A stretch of DNA of 64,000 bases from Blasia pusilla (lineage: Eukaryota; Marchantiophyta; Marchantiopsida; Blasiales), in NCBI GenBank assembly GCA_050084515.1, contig CM114271.1:27466001-27530000 (forward strand), given 5' to 3'. The notes under the pieces were generated by a model. That model saw only the letters and a list, made by a program, of their open reading frames with translations, made no database searches and was not told the origin of the DNA. Position numbers and translations under genes: made by a program. Position 1 is the stretch's first letter, and each line of letters opens with the position of its first letter. Shown here piece by piece: positions 32,345 to 42,489 of this stretch.

Positions 32345-33106
32345 TCAACCACCTCGTCCCCCATATTGCACAGGTAACTGACTCATCCGCATATCACCTG
32401 ACCGCCACCGTGGCTGATAAGCAACGGTCTCCTCCCAAAAGTCAAGGATGAATCCTAGGTGATATAACACTATACTCCCCACCAACACATCGTACGACTC
32501 AACTGGTGTCGTAATCGCACGTGTGCGCACCATAGCACTATCCGTCGCATGCTCTGGCTGGACTCTGACAACTATCTCATGTCGAGTCATATACTGCATG
32601 GGTGACATGCCCCCAATCGAGGTCTGTATCTGGAAGAGACAAGGATCAATGTCGGCCTTCCGTAACCCCAATGCTAAACACGCCGCCTTCCCTAACATCA
32701 AGGGTTGCGCTCCCGAATCAAGTAGGACGCGCTGCAGGTGGTATACTATCCCCGTCGGACTAACCAAGCAAAATACTCCAGCTCGGTTATCCAGTAACAC
32801 TATTCCAAGTGTCACCACTGCTTGCTCTATGGCCGATCAAGCGGCAATATCTACCAACTTCATCGCCGCCGCATGCCATGACTCTATGGGGAACGTCCCG
32901 AGCACCGGCTCTAAGGGCGATTCCACCACCTCCTCAACTACCTCTGAACAAGAAGCAATCACCTCTCCACGCTCACACAACATGGCGGCCAGCCGGAACA
33001 CCTCATCGGGTCCAACTCCCAACGTCGCCAACTCTATGGCGGAAAATAGTGGAGTCTGACTCACTCTAGTGGCCACCTCCAACACTTTGGTCAACACTGA
33101 CTCCAC
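32345..33106 (-). pseudogene. Element B aspartic protease
   Basis: The minus strand reads IVLLDNRAGVFCLVSPTG, then VLLDSGAQPLMLGKAACLAL, with the intact aspartic protease loop Asp-Ser-Gly-Ala. FQIQTSIGGMSPMQY and SYDVLVGSIVLYHLGF, the flap and C-terminal strand regions, follow. An upstream frame (32837-33106) has the linker GPDEVFRLAAMLCERGE, shared with element A. A frameshift between 32818 and 32837 separates the two. Confidence 0.75.
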
Positions 33107-33366
33107 TTGAGCAGTTAAGTTATAGGAGTTGTCATACGAGTTGTCACTCCAACTCCGCGTGACGTCAACATAGGTACCTAAGCTGTAGGCACCGCAGGTT
33201 GTCGAGGCACCATCGATGGTGTGTGTAGTGTCTCCGACAATGTGAATGACTGTGGAACCCTGGCTTGCCGCCCATCGGTCCCCTCTGGTGGGTCAATCTC
33301 AACTCCACCTCTCGATGGATCGGTGCCTCTCGCAGCACCCTGAGTCACCACTGCAGCCGCCTCAAC

Positions 33367-34905
33367 CTAGGCTGCACTACACATAAACCCCATACTAGCG
33401 AGATCCTCACCCGGGTTAGGGTAAGAGATAGAATCTAGAGTCACACTAGCTGCTCGTAGCTCCGTGCCTTCCCTAAGCTGCATCATCGTCATGGCAGCAA
33501 TCCTCTGCTCTAATTGATCGATGCGTGAGAGAAGTGCCGGCTCTAGTGGTCTTGCTCCATCTCCTCTGGCTGGTGGTGGTCCTCTACCACCACGTCTAGG
33601 AAGGACTCCCCGACGTCCTCCAAGACGACCGCTCCCAGGCCCTCGGCCTACCTCTGGACGTACCTCTTGGTGAAGGTCAAAACATCTATCCCTAGTGTGA
33701 CCATATCTGTGGCAATAGTCACACTCGGGCTGTGGTGAGGCCATCCTCTGTGGCTCCCGAGAAATTGGAGGCGCTCGTGGTCCTCTCCCATGCTGTGGGC
33801 AGTCTCTTTGTCTATGGGCCCCTCCACACGTCCAACAGAACCACATCGGTCCCTGCTGGGCAACATATGTAGGTACGGGTCGTTGCCTCATAGGCTCACG
33901 GTACCCGCTCTGCCCTCTAGGCATCGGCCCGCTCCCATGGTACTGGTGCTCGCTCTGGCACGTGTGGGGTCACCGTCGCTTGTGGACCCGTTGACTCTCG
34001 AGAAAATCCAGCGGTCACTACCTGCTCCTCATTCATGTTGAGCTCAATACGCTCAGACAACTCAAAGACCACCTTCAATGTGGGCTTCGCTGTGTGAATC
34101 AGCATCGCATCTCGGACTCTCCTCCATAGTTCTCGGTCCAAGATTCCCACTACCAATCTTGGACTAATCGCGCCTCGATCACTCCATACGTAGCAATGAT
34201 CAAACTCCTCATGCGTGTGAATGCCTCTCTCGACTCTCACCGATCGTCGCTGAAAATCCAGAGACTCTTGACTTGTCGGTGACGCCCTGGTAGCTCTTCC
34301 CGATCGCCGAAGAACTCCCTTTGTGGGGTTGAAGCTAAGTGGCCCTCTACCACCAAAGATCTTTGCCATAATGCCTGTCTCACTGCCCTCTTCTCCATCT
34401 AGTCTCCGGGCTGATGGTGTGGGTTTCTCTCCTCTCACAATCCCATCATATGCCTCTCGACCACTAGTGGACAATACCCTGGAGCCCAATACATCCTCCA
34501 GGCATCAATCTCTATTGAATATAGTGATCAAAACTCCATGTAATCATCCATCAAAGGACCCTCCAAGTGCTGGAACAACCCCTTCCATGCCATGAAAGGG
34601 TTGAACCGTGTCGGGGTCTGTATCTCCCGGAAGTCGTACCACGTGTCGAACTCCTGGATAAAATCATCTAAGTCGATGGTGCCCACTAAACGCGAGAAAT
34701 GACGCATGCCCCGATGGCCCATGTTGTCCATCTGCTGCCAAGTGATACTGCCTTCCTCTGCGATCTCGTCACCAGACCCAGTGTCTAGTGATGATGATCC
34801 AGCCACGGATGGATGTCGAGGTAGCTCCTCACTGGTAACCCCTCGGTATCTCACTCCACTCCGTGTCACACCACTACTACTGCTCCCACTACCCCGTTCT
34901 TCCAA
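33367..34905 (-). pseudogene. Element B gag
   Basis: It starts near 34905 (MEERGSGSSSSGVTRSG), followed by MGHRGMRHFSRLVGTIDLDD and FNPFMAWKGLFQHLEGPLMD. The middle part (33917-34489) is frameshifted but aligns with the other family B gag. The C-terminus has two zinc knuckles, CWTCGGAHRQRDC (CX2CX3HX4C) and CDYCHRYGHTRDRC (CX2CX4HX4C), for RNA packaging, then an Arg/Gly/Pro-rich tail (GRLGGRRGVLPRRGGRG). Confidence 0.75.
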
Positions 34906-36720
34906 ACCCTGGAAGAACGCCGTGATGACAAACCCTGTCTCACCCGCTCAAGCACTCAGACTCACTGAGAGTCTCCCATACGCCTCACTAGCTCACCTAT
35001 GCTAACGTCAATCGCGTGATGACACACCCGGCCTCACGCACACTCAACACTCGGACTCACCATGAGCCTCCCAACTGACTCACCTAACCTAGCGACACTC
35101 TCGTGTCATACATGCGACCCCTACGCGGCAACTACCGTATAGCCACCAACATGCTACACATGAAAAGAGTCTACACTCGTCGCCATCACTACACCCACCT
35201 AGCACCGCTACTACCCGATACCCAGCACTCCCAATCACACACGACAAGTGCGAGAAAAGGGACTCGAATGGGTAACCTGATCACGCCCTCCAACCTACGC
35301 ACCGTCAACACTCACTCCTCCATGTGGTATGGCAACCTCTGCAACACGACACTCTCCTCGACCAACACGTCGAACTTCACGTCAGCATCAACACATGTGT
35401 CTCCACCACATCCCTTGCACCCACAGTCGATAAAGAACTATCGAGTCAACCCCCAATCGACTTGCAATGACTGACAAACTCCCGTCGCGAATCCCATCCA
35501 CGCTCGTGAATCACCAAATGCAAAAACGAGCTCCCACTGCGCAACTCGCCTCAACCACATCCAATTGCTCAACCTCGTAGCCTGAGTCAACTTGGTATGG
35601 CTCCACTCCTACCACGTACATCCTGTCTGACCATGTCAATATGACCTCGACCACATCCGGGCTCTCAACCACGTCTGCCCTACCTCTACCACGTTGATGC
35701 ACGGGGGGGGAGGAGGCCTCCCCAAGTGCGGGGCGGGGATGGGTAAGGGACGGCCGTGGCTCTGGCCGCCTCCCCACCTCGTCTGCCTCCGCCTTTGCAC
35801 CCGTTCGTCGCCGCGCCCGTCCTCTGCGACCTAAACCAAAATTTCCTGCACTCTAGCCTATACTCCTACCTTGGCCGTGTATGTACGTATGAGCTAGGCG
35901 GCTACGACCTAACCGCCTTACTTAACAGCCCCCCGGTGGTTGCAAGCCCTAACTCTCCTTCCTGGTTACTCCTGACATTCCGGCTATTACACGACGTTAC
36001 ATTTGCCGTCACAACTGCGCTACACCCTGTTGCTGTCCCCAATCAATCCGGAGGAGGCCTCCCCAAGTGCGGGGCGGGGATGGGTAAGGGACGGCCGTGG
36101 CTCTGGCCGCCTCCCTGCCTCATCTGCCTCCGCCTTTGCACCCGTTCGTCGCCGCGCCCGTCCTCTGCGACCTAAACCAAAATTTCCTGCACTCTAGCCT
36201 ATACTCCTACCTTGGCCGTGTATGTACGTATGAGCTAGGCGGCTACGACCTAACCGCCTTACTTAACAGCCCCCCGGTGGCTGCAAGCCCTAACTCTCCT
36301 TCCTGGTTACTCCTGACATTCCGGCTATTACACGATGTTACATTTGCCGTCACAACCTGCGCTACACCCTGCTGCTGTCCCCAATCAATCCGTACCAGCA
36401 AAATCTGAGAAAAACGGACAGCGCTTCCGCCCACGGCCTTCCGAACACAAAAATGACCAACACTCGCAACACACGCGTCTCTAAGGGCTCCCGACCAAGG
36501 CAACTCGCTTGCCTACCTGCAAACAACGAATTCCCACCAGCCCCCTGACATCTTTCTCATGTAAAAATAAAGAGTAGTAAAAACAGCACACCCGGCCTAA
36601 AACTCCACTCCTCAGTCTACATCGGCATATCAAGCCTCGTCCACCCTGTGCTATCAAGGAATCCGGACGCTAGCACCCTTGTCCTATCTCACACACATAC
36701 AAGAGAGGTGCTCCAACGGC
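34906..36720 (-). other. Element B leader with 341-bp tandem duplication
   Basis: No coding function is assigned. 35711-36051 and 36052-36392 are two nearly identical copies in tandem (period 341 bp), each including 'aggaggcctccccaagtgcg' and 'gagctaggcggctacgacct'. Each holds a similar open plus-strand frame (MALAASPPRLPPPLHPFVAA), which I regard as fortuitous. Downstream phrases ('agcgcttccgcccacggcct') resemble those of the element A leader. Confidence 0.6.
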
Positions 36721-37051
36721 CCAACATGAGAAAGATGGCTTAGGAAAGCCATCTTCCTCTCTTATATAGGGTTGGGAAGAACCAAAAGGGTCTTCCCCTA
36801 AAAATAGCCCTCCCGTTGGTAACCTGCGCGCATAGGTTACCAAGGGTGGGTGACCTGGTCAACAAGTCACCCGGTTGTGAAAGACCTCAACAAGAAAGTT
36901 GTTAGAAACAATGTTCCTGACACAATGGACCTATCCTCAACCTCATCCGACACAGTGGAACAAAGTTACACTCAAGATAGTCCGCTGGCTTCTACGCCCT
37001 ATCCACGATAGATCTCAGCCTATCGGCTACCCAGATGTGACAGCTAGCATT
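36721..37051 (-). repeat. 5' LTR of element B
   Basis: Starts TGTCACATCTGGGTAG at 37051 (minus strand). It contains a TATATAAGAG box (36761-36770) and 'taacctatgcgcgcaggtta', a short palindrome-like motif conserved in all family B LTRs (also near 51480 and 55210). The downstream limit of the LTR is not certain. Confidence 0.7.
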
Positions 37052-38340
37052 TGTCTTAACTCCCGTGGTTTGGTTGTCTTCTCGCCCTGCACCTTTCTAT
37101 ACTCAGAAATATTAAATGGTGTGGTGGTGTACCTATGCTATGTACTAGGCACCGTTATGGAGGAGGATGTATAGAATGGAACCATAGGTTATGCATGCCC
37201 GTATCATGTCCATCCTCTCCACCTCTTTTCCATCCCCTCTCCACTTATTTTCCCCCTTCCTAATCCCTATTCCCTTGCATGTCCATGATCCCACTTTGTA
37301 CTCCTCTCTCCTTTATGTTTGTTAGGTGACTTCTTTCCTCTCCTATATGACCCTTCCTCATTGGTGATCCCTTTCTACATTCATTCTCTCTCCCCCTCTT
37401 CATGATCTTGTGGTCCTTTTCTCTCAATTCAATTTTCAATTTTTATTCATGGATTCCTCTCGCCTCCTTGACATAGACAATGGATGAGCATGAGAGGATG
37501 GAGCATGAGAGAGGGTCATCCCTTCATTCTCCTCCTTTCTTTTTTTTTCTATTGGATGATTCTCTTTTTTTTTTATAGTTGGAAAATAAAGATTATCATT
37601 ATATTGCTAGATGATGCAATCTATACATCTAGTATGGTTATTCTCGTGTGATGAAATGGGCCAAAGGAACCTTTTCAATCCTTTCGCATACGGCCCATCA
37701 CTTTACGGATAGGAAGGCCTCCCCCCACCTCCCTTAATGTTTTTTTGATGTATTTGATGATAAAAAAACTAATAAGAGAATAAAAACTACATCAAACATT
37801 TCATAGATATAATATAATTTTATAAGATTTATTTAAAACATTTTTCTTTTATTTCAAATATATTCATGGCACTCAAATATTTACTAAAAAATATCTTCAT
37901 AATTATCTTAGTCTTGACACTTTGAACCAATCAAATTGCTCACCTTTTGGACCAGTAAAATTCCTCAAAATTGATTTAATCATATTTAAGAATTATGAGA
38001 ATTAACTACAATAAATAATATAAACATAACTTATGCTTAATATAATAAGATCAACTTTAGTATTCCAAAATCTAGACGCATTCTCTAATAAAAATAAGAA
38101 TTTATATTATGATTGTGGGAGAGTGCTTTTTTTTATTTGGAGACACCTCTATTCCCAACATTAGACAACAAAAAAATATTTCAAAAAATTTAATTTTTTT
38201 ATAGTATATTAATATTTTCCCTTCATAAACTAATATTACTCTTCTAACACTTTTTTAATATAACTCTTCAAACACTTTTTTTTCGTGCATCTTACTATAA
38301 AATAAAAATACGTACCTCCTAAATAAACATCCCAACGATG
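37052..38340. other. AT-rich intergenic DNA
   Basis: Pyrimidine-rich then strongly AT-rich sequence (37700-38330) with no supported gene. The boundary at about 38340 is a sharp rise in GC content into the gene island. Confidence 0.5.
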
Positions 38341-40700
38341 TCGGTGACGTGAGAGAGAGGACTGGAGCATGAAACCAGTGGCACAGCATGGCGCTTTTAA
38401 CGGTGGTACTCTCGCTTCAGGCGAGCGAATGAAACCGATGACTTGCGCAAGGGGGAGACGAGGATTTGGGCTGTGAGACGGTCGAGTGGGACGAGAGCTT
38501 GCGGAGTCGACGGCCGTCGGTCAATGGAGGCCTGTGTGGCATATGCTCGAGCTCGGGGCGGGAAGAAAACTTTGAGAATCTTGGGTCGCCCACGTCAACG
38601 TGAGACTGCGAAGGCAGCTGAAGGAAATGTGTGCCGATCGTGATCTGGTTCGATTTGCTTTGACTCGTGGGGATTCTCGGGAGGTTTACCGCGTCAGCAG
38701 AGCGAACTCAGCGAACGATCGGCCATTTCGCCCTCGCAACTTCGGAAGGTTTACTCAAGGGAATCCGCGACTCGGGGGCAGGGAAGTTCTTGAACTCGAC
38801 TCTCGCCGGCGTTGAGGTCCGACCTCCTGTACGAGAGGGTGGCCGGGTTTGAGGGTTGATTCGATTTGCTTCGTGGGATCTCAGCGTGGGATTCGAAGGC
38901 ACCGATGTTGTCAGCTTTCGGCTGTGTGATCGCTTTGATTTGACTCACTGCGGTTCGGCGTAGAGAGGCAGACGACGTCAGCCTGCGAGAGAGCCCGCTC
39001 ATTGGACTCACGGGGAAGCGTTGCCGAGACGGATCCGAGGGCTGTGACAGGCATGTGAAACTGGTTTAGGCGGTGCTGAGTTGAATAATGTGCATAGTTG
39101 ACTCGTTCGAAAGGGAACGTGCTCTCTGAAGATGGAACTAGCCGATCGATGTCAGTGGATGGGGTGGAGTGGAGAGGCAGATCGTTAGTATGACTCTCCC
39201 TGGTAAGGGAACGGACGAAGCAGGCAGCGAGCAACTGGGGAATACGGTTCTGGCGACGTGCCAGAACTACAGGCATAAGCTAGTGCAGTGCAGTGCAGGT
39301 CATGGCCACGTAGGAGGACAGGGGCAGGCAAACTCCAATATCACTCGACAATCAACAATAAACTTTCACCACATATGATTCAACGGCTGCAGGTGGTTGC
39401 CGATGCGGGCGTTGCCCTGTACATTCGGACGACCGCACTGCGGGCCAATTCCCGCTTTAGAGGAAGGTAGAAAGTGCAGAAATCTCCCAAGTGAGACCTT
39501 CCCGCGGTGGGTGAGCTCATGAGAAAAACGCGTCACTTTGCAGGTTGAGAAGAGTCTAGGTCATTCATCTCACTGGCTCAGATCGCTTCCATAGCGATTG
39601 CGACAGATCCACGGTCCGTAGGAAAGAGGCAATAACGTAGCGATGAAGCGGCAGCCCGTTCAGCGTCCCCGGGCCGCTCTAGCAATCGGGAGGGTGAGCT
39701 GAGAGACGATAGGAGTGCGGCGCAGATTACCACTACTCATGAATCTGCCACCTTGGGCGATGGGTTCTTTCGTTCTTTCACCTCCTCAAAAGTTAAGTTG
39801 CTCCTGTGGAGTCTGACAGACGCAGCAATTATGGCACAAACGATTACCGTTTCAACTCATGTGGATCTTCAGGGCGAATCAAGAGAACGCGGTCTCTTTA
39901 AATCCGTTACCGTCAGACTTCCCGCTTGTTTCAGAGGGCAGAGCGAATGTGGCCATGCGGTAGGGAGAACCCAGTAAAGCAGATCAATCATGCTACTGCC
40001 TTGCGGAAAGTTTAAAAGATATATTAAACAATCGGCGGATGCATATGGACAGCTGACCTAATTTCCTCGGAATCCTGCAGATGTGCCCGATGCTCCACAG
40101 CTACCCATAAACACGAGAATGGACCGTTACAAAAGATAGCAGAGTTAAGGGACCTCCATCATCGCCTCTACTCGCGCGAAAACCATTTCGAACTCACCAA
40201 TGCGGACGAGGCAGCAAAACGCATCCCTGGACTGTACTTGGAATTGAATGCTCGGTGGAACAGAAGCATACTACGAGGAGAAACATGGGAAACATGTACC
40301 GGGAGCGAGGAGCAGAGAAAAGAAAAGATCCTGGCATGTAATGGACGGTGCCAAGTGAACAAACATTCAGAATCTGTTCTCGCTTGGGCTACTGCAGCTG
40401 CTACAGAGGCAGGGCACCCGCAGAGCCAGAGAGTCGGGTCAATTCACAAGCTTCAGACTCTATTCACCGACAGGAAGAGGTACACGATACATACAGGAAA
40501 ACTGACCAGTCCGACGGAACCGTAGAGGCAAAAGCATGAGCGCATCCTAACAGCCTCACCCTAGCCGTCAGTCTGTCTAAACATTGCTGACGAACGAGCG
40601 AGCGAGCGTGTAGTGTTTCTTACAACTAAAGCAAACAACCTGAAAGCAGAGCACCTACAAGAAAGAGTGGGCCAGGTTCTAATCCGGAGGCTCCAAGAAC
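38340..40700. other. GC-balanced unique-looking sequence downstream of the LRR gene
   Basis: 2.4 kb with roughly balanced base composition, no long runs and no similarity to the repeats in the window. I could not recognise a protein or RNA. Open frames are short on both strands. Possibilities are gene-flanking DNA, a noncoding transcript or an organelle-derived insertion. I cannot distinguish these from the sequence alone. Confidence 0.4.
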
Positions 40701-40822
40701 TGCCCTAGATAGACGATCTCTCGATTACATTCATCGCTTATTCATGTCTGAAAGCATTAGGTAGAAACCTCGAATTGTCCTGCTCGTTTGGCGATTACAC
40801 TTTGCCACCTCAGGATTTACAA

Positions 40823-41464
40823 CTAATGGCAGGCGGAATCGTATGGTGCTCCCAAGAGCTCCGGCCCATTAAGACCCGGGTTGTTCTCGAAGCTCTTGAG
40901 CGAGAAGCGAGAGAATGAGCCTGTCGTAGGGATGGTTCCGCAGAAATTGTTGTCGGAGAAATCCACGACCTTCAAGTTTGGAAGAGCAGTAAGCTCGTTG
41001 GGAATACGGCCTCGCAATTGATTGTTGTTAACACGGAAGAAGACGAGCGACTTCAGCTTCCCGAGCGACGAAGGAATCTCACCGGTGAAATTGTTGTAGT
41101 ACAAATCCAAGCTCACGAGGTTTTCAAGCTCCCCGAGCTCCTTGGGAATACTGCCCTCCAACTTGTTCTTGGAGAGCTCCAAGTACTGCAAGCTGCGCAA
41201 GCTCCCCAGCTCGGGCACCAGCGACCCCGAAAGCCCTGCATTTCCCAAATCCACGCGCACCACCTCATTCTCACGGTTGCAAGTCACATGAAACCAAGTG
41301 CAAGCGTTCACCAAAGTCGGATCCCAGCTCTGCAGCACATTCTCCGGGTCCTTCAAATTCCTCCGCAAAGCGAAGAGCGCATCCCCTTGATAATCGGCGA
41401 CGATGTAGGGCATCCCTGCCACCATCAGCAACCCCACCAGGCTCACCACCCACGGTGCCATCAT
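40823..41464 (-). CDS. Small secreted leucine-rich repeat protein (LRR1/SERK-ectodomain type)
   Basis: An intact 213-residue frame starting at ATG 41464. Residues 1-23 are a hydrophobic signal peptide ([20 protein letters not shown]). Residues 25-65 form the plant LRR N-cap ([20 protein letters not shown], then [10 protein letters not shown], the C-W-GVTC-like pair). About four repeats of the plant type follow ([79 protein letters not shown]). The C-terminal tail [32 protein letters not shown] is typical of this family. There is no transmembrane segment or kinase, so it should be secreted to the apoplast, where relatives act in receptor complexes and defence. It is uninterrupted by introns, whereas angiosperm relatives usually have several. 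A CT-rich stretch at 41500-41560 may be its 5' leader. Confidence 0.9.
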   Translation of the reverse strand: MMAPWVVSLVGLLMVAGMPYIVADYQGDALFALRRNLKDPENVLQSWDPTLVNACTWFHVTCNRENEVVRVDLGNAGLSGSLVPELGSLRSLQYLELSKNKLEGSIPKELGELENLVSLDLYYNNFTGEIPSSLGKLKSLVFFRVNNNQLRGRIPNELTALPNLKVVDFSDNNFCGTIPTTGSFSRFSLKSFENNPGLNGPELLGAPYDSACH

Positions 41465-42200
41465 CTACGCCCGACCTGTCTACGCCTCCTCCTTCTCTGT
41501 CGACAACAACAAACTTCTCTTCCTCCTCTCCTCTCCTCTTCTCGCACCCTTCCTCGTGCGATCTTTCACTGCCCTAGAATTCGCTCCACGCTACCCTAAC
41601 CCGACAACACTCCTACTCCAACACCGACTCTGCCCTCCTGTGCTCCGCCCGCTCCCCTCCCCTCCGGCTCCGCAACACAACTCGTCACCGCACTCTTCGT
41701 CGATGTTCCAATTGCCCCCACGCTTTGCGGACGACGCTGCGAGTGATCCTCTTGTCTGTGTGTCCGTCTGTACGTCTGTCTCTGTCTGTCTGTCTGTCTC
41801 GCGGCCTGTCTCTGTCTGTCATTCTGTCTGCGTGTCTGTCCCGGACTGGCAAGCGAACTCACAGAAGCTACCGTACCCAGGGTCCGGGGAGTTTCGTCGT
41901 GACAACCGGTACATTTCCGGTCTCTACAAACCCGAGCGGCAATTTTCGACGTTTTCTTCATTCCAGCCGGCTAAACAGGTACGAATACAAAGGACACCCT
42001 CCCTCCCTGAACCTTCGGTTTTTGGCCGGTAAGTGACGACCTTAATCGGAAATTCTCAGATTCTTCCGGCCAGCTCAACACGTAACCCCGGTTCTCCCCG
42101 GACATTGACCGTACCTACCGCTCCACTCCGTCCTTAATGCTCTTTATAGTACTATCCTGCTCGCAGGCGTTCCATGTGATCTCATTCTCTCTCGTCCCTC
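41465..42200 (-). promoter_or_regulatory. Likely promoter and 5' leader of the LRR gene
   Basis: Upstream of the LRR start on the minus strand. Directly next to the ATG is a CT-rich plus-strand stretch (GA-rich in the sense direction), common in plant 5' leaders. At 41750-41850 there is a TCTG/GTCTGTCT microsatellite. No convincing TATA box was fixed. The window is inferred by position only. Confidence 0.4.
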
Positions 42201-42421
42201 GTGCAGCGAGGGAATTGAAGGATCGTGAGTCTTGACAAACCGGCGAATCACCGGTCACCGGTGCGCTTCACCATGGACGGAGATTCGACCAGACTCCGTC
42301 CCCACGCCGGGGCCCACGGAACTTCCCCTCGGAAGGACTTTAAGGACCTTCACCGTCGACAGTCCGTCGGATCGCCAGATTCACGACTCCGACTTCCACG
42401 CCCCGTCTGGAGGAACGGACG

Positions 42422-42481
42422 CGCTAACCACATACGAACCCCGTTCCTCCGTCTGGAGGAACGGAGTTCGTAGGTGGTTAG
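42422..42481. repeat. Inverted repeat with 26-bp arms
   Basis: Arms 42422-42447 (GCTAACCACATACGAACCCC...) and 42456-42481 are complementary at 24 of 26 positions with an 8-base loop. 'ccgtctggaggaacgga' also occurs as a direct repeat at 42404-42420 and 42448-42464. Confidence 0.7.
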
Positions 42482-42489
42482 CTTTCTCC

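Larger units (their letters stand above)
27556..37051 (-). mobile_element. Element B: Ty3/gypsy retrotransposon with DNMT and PHD remnant
   Basis: A minus-strand gypsy element of the same gene order as element A but with a different LTR: 5' LTR at 36721-37051, leader, gag, protease, DNMT, RT, RNase H, integrase and PHD remnant. The left LTR is at 27231-27558. The coding parts align with element A throughout (for example FLPFGLKN-PAEFQRVMDRIL and LEGRDGMVWKDHVRNC). Frameshifts, a deletion of roughly 125 bp in RT and an insertion near 29835-29945 inactivate it. It keeps better DNMT and protease active-site motifs than A. Confidence 0.85.

Noticed and set aside
35756-36408. Two similar plus-strand frames starting MALAAS
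   Set aside because: They exist because the 341-bp leader segment is duplicated. They are antisense to the element and show no known motif.
27229-36721. Leader loss at 27229 explained by splicing of a leader intron before reverse transcription
   Set aside because: The right-hand copy lacks GT and AG at positions that would give the observed junction. Short shared sequence at the joint fits deletion or recombination better.
38340-40700. Ribosomal RNA or tRNA genes in the GC-balanced block
   Set aside because: No conserved rRNA core sequence or tRNA A/B box and cloverleaf pattern could be recognised.
41018-41599. 193-residue plus-strand frame opposite the LRR gene
   Set aside because: Antisense shadow of the LRR coding sequence: Gln/Leu/Pro-rich with no motif.
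41556-42036. Open frames rich in Ser-Val-Cys opposite the LRR gene leader
   Set aside because: They come from the TCTG microsatellite and the antisense of the leader, with no domain or codon signal.
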